The notes below the pieces were generated by a model. The model saw only the letters and a program-made list of their open reading frames with translations. It made no database searches and was not told the DNA's origin. The position numbers were made by a program, and so were the translations under genes. Positions 5,991-7,646 of a DNA stretch of 7,646 nucleotides are shown one piece after another. The DNA comes from Bacteroidetes bacterium UBA6491 (GTDB taxonomy: Bacteria > Bacteroidota > Bacteroidia > NS11-12g > UBA9320), in NCBI GenBank assembly GCA_002436505.1, contig DJML01000106.1, forward strand, positions 12,862-20,507, read 5' to 3'. The first letter of the stretch is position 1; each line of letters opens with the position of its first letter.

Positions 5991-7189
5991 TTTACCTGAT
6001 AGCATGGCGAAATATATGGCGAAATAAAAGCAGAAGCCTGGTAGTTATCACGGCAATGGTCATAGGTATCTGTGCTACTGTATTCATTACAGGTTTCTCC
6101 TGGGGGATGTATGAATATCGGATAAATGATCTTATCAATAATGAAATTTCCCATGTTCAGATTCATAACCCGGATTATCTTGAGAACAACGAAACCAAAT
6201 ACCGTATCCGGGACCCTGAACCGCTTATAAAGGAACTGGAGTCTAATCCATTGGTGAAGAGCTACTCCCCACGCGTCACCGGGATGGCTATGCTGATGTC
6301 TAGCCGCGGCCAGACGGGTGCTTTAGTGCAAGGAATAGATACATCACTCGAAGACCGGACCACAAATCTCAGGTCTAAGATCATAGATGGGAAATATCTT
6401 TCCGGTACAAATGCAAAACCGATCTTAGTAAGCAAACGGATGCTGGAAGAACTGAAACTGGATCTTGGGCAACGACTCACGCTAAGGGTTGACCAGTTTC
6501 CGGGGGCAAGGTATAAGATCGTTGGTGTATTTGAGACGGCCAATTCAATGTACGATGAAATGAATGTGTTTGTGCTGGATGAGGACCTTAGAGAACAGTT
6601 GGAGATCACAAATGGCTATCATGAGATCGCTGTGCTGTTGAAGGATGATGATGAAATGGATTCTTTCAAGGAATATCTTGGATCTTTCGGGCAGCATAAT
6701 CTGGTCAGAAACTGGAAAGAACTTGCGCCAGAGGTAGCCGTCGGTCTTGAAAGTTTCAATACAAGCATTTTTATTATAGTGATCATTATTTTTCTGGGTG
6801 TTGCCTTTGGAATCGTAAATACCATGCTGATGGCAGTACTTGAACGTGTCAGGGAAATAGGCATGCTTCTTTCAATCGGTATGACCAGGAGGCGTGTTTT
6901 TTCAATGATGATCATTGAAACCTTGTTTTTGTCTACAGTAGGTGTGCCGATCGGACTGCTGATCGGGTATGTCATTATTGAGACCACCGGTAATTCTGGT
7001 ATCGACCTATCTGTATTTTCAGAAGGTTTCAGCGGTATGGGATTTAGCAGCATTGTCTATCCTGCACTAACTTTCGAATACTATTTGCAGATCACAGTAG
7101 AAATTCTGCTTATTGTATTCATCGCATCTCTTTTCCCTGCATTCAGAGCAAGAAAACTTAATCCGGCAGAGGCCATTAGAAAATTGTAG
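5987..7189 (+). CDS. FtsX/LolC-type ABC transporter permease, second of a pair
   Basis: A 400-residue paralogue of the preceding permease with the same plan: WRNIWRNK at the identical place (7-14), TM1 about 18-37, periplasmic domain about 40-256, TM2 about 260-283, TM3 about 308-331 and TM4 about 369-386. The coupling segment between TM2 and TM3, ERVREIGMLLSIGMTRRR (286-303), is a textbook FtsX/MacB motif, and the C-terminal KLNPAEAIRKL matches the family consensus more closely than its partner does. The ATG lies inside the upstream stop region (ATGA, 4-bp overlap), so translation is probably coupled and gives near 1:1 amounts, as needed for a heterodimer. The periplasmic domains have diverged strongly while the cytoplasmic parts are conserved, as in LolC versus LolE, where each subunit has its own role. 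The ATPase gene starts 2 bp after the stop. Confidence 0.92.
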   Translation: MIYLIAWRNIWRNKSRSLVVITAMVIGICATVFITGFSWGMYEYRINDLINNEISHVQIHNPDYLENNETKYRIRDPEPLIKELESNPLVKSYSPRVTGMAMLMSSRGQTGALVQGIDTSLEDRTTNLRSKIIDGKYLSGTNAKPILVSKRMLEELKLDLGQRLTLRVDQFPGARYKIVGVFETANSMYDEMNVFVLDEDLREQLEITNGYHEIAVLLKDDDEMDSFKEYLGSFGQHNLVRNWKELAPEVAVGLESFNTSIFIIVIIIFLGVAFGIVNTMLMAVLERVREIGMLLSIGMTRRRVFSMMIIETLFLSTVGVPIGLLIGYVIIETTGNSGIDLSVFSEGFSGMGFSSIVYPALTFEYYLQITVEILLIVFIASLFPAFRARKLNPAEAIRKL

Positions 7190-7191
7190 AA

Positions 7192-7646
7192 ATGACGGTA
7201 ATTAAAACAAACGATCTGACAAAAGTATATGAGGGCATCGTGCCTGTACATGCGCTGAACGGCGTTGATCTTGAAATACAAGAAGGTGAGTTCACTGCAG
7301 TTGTTGGTCCCTCAGGCTCAGGAAAGACTACACTGCTTAATATTATTGGTGGACTGGATAACAGCTCTTCCGGAGAAGTATTCGTTGGAGGGATAAATAT
7401 CTCTGAGATGTCTGAACATCAGCTGATCAATTTCAGGCTTAACAATATTGGATTTGTATTTCAGGCTTTTAATCTGATCCCGGTTCTGACCGCAAAGGAG
7501 AATATATCTTTTGTGATGTTGCTGCAAAAAAGAAGCAAAGGGGAGCGAAACGATCGTGCAATGCAACTTTTAAAAGCAGTAGGCCTTGAGGACCAGGCAA
7601 ATAAAAGGCCGAATGCCATGAGTGGCGGTCAGCAGCAGCGTGTGGC
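7192..7646 (+). CDS. ABC transporter ATP-binding protein (LolD/MacB-type), 3' end cut by the window edge
   Basis: The frame opens at ATG 7192, 2 bp after the second permease, and runs to the window edge without a stop, giving 151 complete codons of a family usually about 220-240 residues long. The protein begins MTVIKTNDLTKVY. It shows an A-loop Tyr13, Walker A GPSGSGKT (39-46), Q-loop GFVFQAFNLIP (87-97), and the ABC signature MSGGQQQRV (143-151), with Met in place of the usual Leu. Walker B, the D-loop and the H-loop lie beyond the window. The Q-loop form (FVFQ-FNLIP-LTA-EN) is typical of the LolD/MacB/FtsE branch that partners FtsX-type permeases. A dimer should power the two preceding permeases from the cytoplasmic face. 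The 5' end and frame are certain; the exact subfamily is not. Confidence 0.95.
   Translation, partial: MTVIKTNDLTKVYEGIVPVHALNGVDLEIQEGEFTAVVGPSGSGKTTLLNIIGGLDNSSSGEVFVGGINISEMSEHQLINFRLNNIGFVFQAFNLIPVLTAKENISFVMLLQKRSKGERNDRAMQLLKAVGLEDQANKRPNAMSGGQQQRV

Noticed and set aside
6619..7053. A 144-codon open frame antisense to the second permease (and a similar one at 6262-6609)
   Set aside because: The translations are rich in Ser, Ile, Thr and Pro, as expected from the reverse of hydrophobic membrane-protein codons, with no family resemblance.
4776..7646. MacAB-type macrolide or peptide efflux system
   Set aside because: The ATPase is separate from the permeases, there are two different permeases, and no HlyD/MacA adaptor is visible; a LolA-like gene is upstream instead. 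An adaptor beyond the right edge cannot be excluded.
4776..7646. Naming the transporter lolC, lolE and lolD
   Set aside because: Only family-level similarity is visible. Canonical Lol proteins would need sequence comparison, and this cluster may be a different system.

Overview
The window looks like chromosomal DNA of a member of the Bacteroidota (Bacteroidetes). The reasons are: perfect matches to the Bacteroidota -7 promoter element TAnnTTTG at two sensible places, one of them upstream of an initiator tRNA; weak or absent Shine-Dalgarno sequences before most genes; a lipoprotein that begins Cys-Lys-Lys-Asp-Asp, like Bacteroidota surface-export signals; and a LolA-like protein of a type I associate with this phylum. 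Base composition is moderate in the genes and AT-rich between them. I see no insertion sequence, integrase, phage gene, CRISPR array or pseudogene.

Layout. Positions 1-31 (minus strand) are the 5' part of an initiator tRNA-fMet gene cut by the window edge, with a promoter element at 85-92. Positions 93-303 are AT-rich and non-coding, with several inverted repeats. Positions 304-1461 (+) encode a lipoprotein with a probable six-bladed NHL-like beta-propeller. Positions 1520-2890 (-) encode an M20-family dipeptidase that converges on it. A divergent promoter region (2891-3037) follows. From there a co-directional cluster runs off the right edge: an M48-family metalloprotease lipoprotein (3038-3901), a LolA-like lipoprotein-sorting protein (3927-4694), two paralogous FtsX/LolC-type ABC permeases (4776-5990 and 5987-7189, overlapping by 4 bp), and the start of an ABC ATPase (7192 to the end).

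How the genes may work together. The last three genes can form a complete type VII (MacB/LolCDE-like) ABC transporter: two different permeases plus a LolD/MacB-like ATPase. No HlyD/MacA-type adaptor is visible. Instead the transporter is preceded by a LolA-fold periplasmic protein and a BepA/LoiP-like protease lipoprotein. This suggests an envelope-biogenesis module that extracts a lipidated or lipid-like substrate from the inner membrane and passes it to a periplasmic carrier, with the protease acting in outer-membrane quality control. That reading is inference from families and gene order. The NHL lipoprotein and the M20 peptidase are separate units with no visible functional link to the cluster. 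This is the most interesting part of the window, but it consists of known families in a plausible, incompletely described combination; I see no clearly unprecedented system.
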